From Thermoguttaceae bacterium (GTDB lineage Bacteria; Planctomycetota; Planctomycetia; Pirellulales; Thermoguttaceae): a DNA stretch of 41,953 nt. The first letter of the stretch is position 1. The number at the start of each line of letters is the position of its first letter. Positions 41,263 to 41,953 of this stretch are shown here, piece by piece. The notes beneath the pieces were generated by a model. The model worked only from the letters and a program-made list of their open reading frames with translations. It ran no database searches and was not told the DNA's origin. A program made the translations under genes and the position numbers. The DNA lies in assembly GCA_017939795.1 (NCBI GenBank), contig JAGBAA010000042.1:1-41953 (forward strand), written 5' to 3'.

Positions 41263-41290
41263 AATGTACCATATTTTAAATTCCATTCAA
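41263..41290 (-). promoter_or_regulatory. Possible promoter of the methyltransferase gene
   Basis: On the minus strand TTGAAT (41285-41290), 16-bp spacer, TACATT (41263-41268). Weaker than the others; the leader of about 65 bases contains a small CCCGG/CCGGG hairpin. Confidence 0.45.
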
Positions 41291-41356
41291 GGGGGACCGC
41301 AAGCCGCGGCGGGCGGCTCCGCCTCGCCTCGCGCTGCCGACGCCTCTGCGCTACGC
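41291..41356. repeat. GC-rich element after the SUMF1 gene
   Basis: A short, very GC-rich stretch with AGCCG/CGGCT pairing and repeated CGCCTCG-like units, strikingly different from the AT-rich flank at 41230-41290. Possibly a REP-like intergenic element or a 3' hairpin of the upstream transcript. Confidence 0.35.
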
Positions 41357-41953
41357 TTATTTCCCTGGAGCTGGATCTGCCAGAACTAGGCGGAAGCCCA
41401 GGCTGAAGTTCCGATAGCCCGGCTCGTCGCAGAACCGGAACGCAGAGCGGCAGAGCTCGGCGTTGCTGAGCCAGCTGCCGCCGCGGTCGACTCGGACCGA
41501 GCCGCTATTCGGGCCTGTCGGGTCGCTCGTTGGCGACTCAACGTAGTAGTCTGAGGCATACCAGTCCGAACACCACTCCCACACGTTACCGTGCATGTCT
41601 TTAAGCCCCCACTCGTTCGCTTTCTTCTGACCAACCGGGTGAGTTTTATCTCCACTGTTGCTGTCATACCAAGCCATCGCGTCAAGGTCCCCAGCATACG
41701 CTCCCGTCGTTCCCGCTCGACACGCATACTCCCACTGCGCCTCCGTTGGGAGACTTCCCTGAACGCCAAGTTTCGATGAAAGTTTCTCGCAAAATGTCCT
41801 GCTCTCTTCCCAATTCACATAGTATATCGGATAATCGGATCCTTCACCTCTCAGCGGCCAGTCTGGATCCGCCTTGTCCCGCTGCTGTCGGACGGTCGTC
41901 CCCATCACGCTCTTCCACATCGCCTGCGTCACTTCCGTCTCAAGCATCCAGAA
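41357..41953 (-). CDS. SUMF1/formylglycine-generating-enzyme-like domain protein, 5' end missing
   Basis: About 198 C-terminal residues are visible; the frame continues past the window end (FWMLETEVTQ, so the ATG at 41947 is internal). The domain is the FGE-sulfatase fold: EVTQAMWKSVMG, YPIYYVNWEESRTFC, LPTEAQWEYACRAGTTG, GLKDMHGNVWEWCSDWY, VDRGGSWLSNAELCRSAFR and the final GFRLVL. True formylglycine-generating enzymes have a specific C-terminal Cys pair; here the pattern is that of the wider SUMF1 group often fused to kinases or secreted in planctomycetes. The missing N-terminus may hold a kinase or signal peptide. Confidence 0.93.
   Translation of the reverse strand, partial: FWMLETEVTQAMWKSVMGTTVRQQRDKADPDWPLRGEGSDYPIYYVNWEESRTFCEKLSSKLGVQGSLPTEAQWEYACRAGTTGAYAGDLDAMAWYDSNSGDKTHPVGQKKANEWGLKDMHGNVWEWCSDWYASDYYVESPTSDPTGPNSGSVRVDRGGSWLSNAELCRSAFRFCDEPGYRNFSLGFRLVLADPAPGK

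Overview
This window looks like a chromosomal segment of an anaerobic, probably gut- or sediment-dwelling planctomycete. The lineage call rests on family content. There are two DUF1559 proteins, one with a type IV pilin-like N-terminus and a C-terminal H-X9-DG motif. There are also a DUF1080 (3-keto-disaccharide hydrolase-like) protein, a SUMF1-type protein, secreted leucine-rich repeat and beta-helix proteins, a soluble-type Ser/Thr kinase, and a small basic 57-residue protein resembling DUF6800. The anaerobic character is inferred from a flavin reductase-rubredoxin fusion, an aldo/keto reductase with two [4Fe-4S] motifs, a U32-family protein and a pterin-binding methyltransferase. Base composition is moderate (roughly 50-55% GC by eye). 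I see no phage, insertion sequence, CRISPR array or rRNA.

Layout. 1-6.0 kb: the 5' part of a Ser/Thr kinase, then a pentose-use operon on the minus strand (XylR-like AraC regulator, sodium:solute symporter, L-arabinose isomerase). 6.3-10.2 kb (plus strand): flavin reductase-rubredoxin, DUF1559 pilin-like protein, secreted sialidase-like protein. 10.3-12.9 kb (minus): a divergent LarA-like protein followed by a ferredoxin-type aldo/keto reductase. 13.3-22.2 kb (plus): LRR protein, Spy/CpxP-like protein, MATE exporter, 5'-nucleotidase, D-2-hydroxyacid dehydrogenase, GH-A clan glycosidase. 22.3-23.6 kb: a trigger factor lacking its ribosome-binding domain, divergent from two identical tandem tRNA-Cys genes. 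23.7-41.9 kb (all minus): beta-helix protein; a FabZ-ACP-FabZ-FabF module; smpB with a RicT/PSP1 gene; a DUF5703 glycosidase with an unknown secreted protein; a U32 protein; a DUF1559 membrane protein; a DUF1080 protein; the small basic protein; a methyltetrahydrofolate-type methyltransferase; and a SUMF1-domain protein cut by the window end.

How it fits together. Several genes point to glycan or sugar scavenging: arabinose isomerase with its symporter and regulator, sialidase, GH-A glycosidase, DUF5703 and DUF1080. A second theme is a compact lipid- or polyketide-type module with an unusually long acyl carrier protein. A third is translation quality control (smpB, trigger factor, tRNA-Cys, a U32 RNA-modification candidate). 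Promoters are easy to read: many genes carry TTGAC(T/A/G) or TTGAAA, a 16-17 bp spacer, then TATAAT or TAAAAT. These promoters helped correct several start codons.

Most notable observations: smpB appears to start with ACG seven bases after a full AAAGGAG; the trigger factor has no N-terminal ribosome-binding domain; the ACP carries an insertion of about 45 residues; a LamG-like segment sits inside the DUF5703 glycosidase; and the LarA-like protein has lost the recognisable catalytic residues. I did not find a clearly new defence or mobile system.
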